DNA of 14,955 bases from JBMNCR01 sp049366695 (GTDB taxonomy: Bacteria; Bacillota; Clostridia; Eubacteriales; Alkalibacteraceae): positions 1-14,955 of the forward strand of contig JBMNCR010000047.1 in assembly GCA_049366695.1 (NCBI GenBank), in the 5' to 3' direction. Under the pieces are notes generated by a model. It was given only the letters and a program-made list of their open reading frames with translations. It ran no database searches and was not told where the DNA came from. This document shows, piece after piece, positions 14,877-14,955 of this stretch. A program made the position numbers and the translations under genes. Each line of letters begins with the position of its first letter. Position 1 is the first letter of the stretch.

Positions 14877-14955
14877 AAAACTTCATCCTGCTTCTTTTGG
14901 TTGCTCTTTGATATAATAAATTAGGTAATGGCTAAACTTAATTGCACTAAATTTG

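Noticed and set aside
1..14955. CRISPR arrays, tRNA or rRNA genes
   Set aside because: No regularly spaced short repeats and no tRNA- or rRNA-like segments were seen in either strand.

Overview
The window is AT-rich, densely coding DNA with every credible gene on the + strand. Strong AAGGAGG-type ribosome binding sites, oxygen-sensitive enzymes (a glycyl radical enzyme and a tungsten/molybdenum aldehyde oxidoreductase) and many ferredoxin-like proteins point to a strictly anaerobic, low-GC fermentative bacterium, most like Clostridia/Halanaerobiales. The TRAP binding protein has a plain Sec signal and no lipobox cysteine, which suggests a diderm (two-membrane) cell, such as a halanaerobe or possibly a fusobacterium. 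The species cannot be named from this window.

Layout. (1) 63-1040: a consensus sigma-70-type promoter, a candidate operator pair and a MurR/RpiR-family regulator. (2) 1095-3770: a four-cluster ferredoxin, an aldehyde:ferredoxin oxidoreductase (AOR) and a MoaD/ThiS sulfur carrier. (3) 3872-7193: a beta-hydroxyacid dehydrogenase and a 788-residue glycyl radical enzyme (GRE). (4) 7328-10267: a DctP-DctQ-DctM TRAP transporter, with a large three-way-junction-like inverted repeat between dctP and dctQ. (5) 10311-11213: the GRE activase. (6) 11282-12636: a tightly coupled pair of uncharacterised genes, a ferredoxin-domain protein and a cysteine-containing partner. (7) 12637-14159: a rearranged segment with about 500 bp of decayed sequence, a PPC/DUF296 gene, and a 436-bp near-perfect direct repeat of the 3' part of the 12016-12636 gene, leaving a 5'-truncated pseudogene. 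(8) 14252-14812: a C_GCxxG_C_C-type redox protein, then a GC-rich hairpin.

Proposed logic (inference). TRAP imports a small organic anion (carboxylate or sulfonate). The dehydrogenase interconverts a hydroxyacid and a semialdehyde. The GRE, activated by its radical SAM partner, performs a C-X or C-C cleavage or dehydration. The AOR oxidises an aldehyde product to an acid and passes electrons to ferredoxin. The GRE keeps the Cys/Glu and Gly radical residues of the eliminase branch, but replaces the WHD motif after the catalytic loop with WTN in a loop one residue shorter. The substrate is therefore probably not glycerol or 1,2-propanediol. The GRE, AOR and TRAP genes together with the ferredoxin/partner pair are the best candidate for an undescribed catabolic system.
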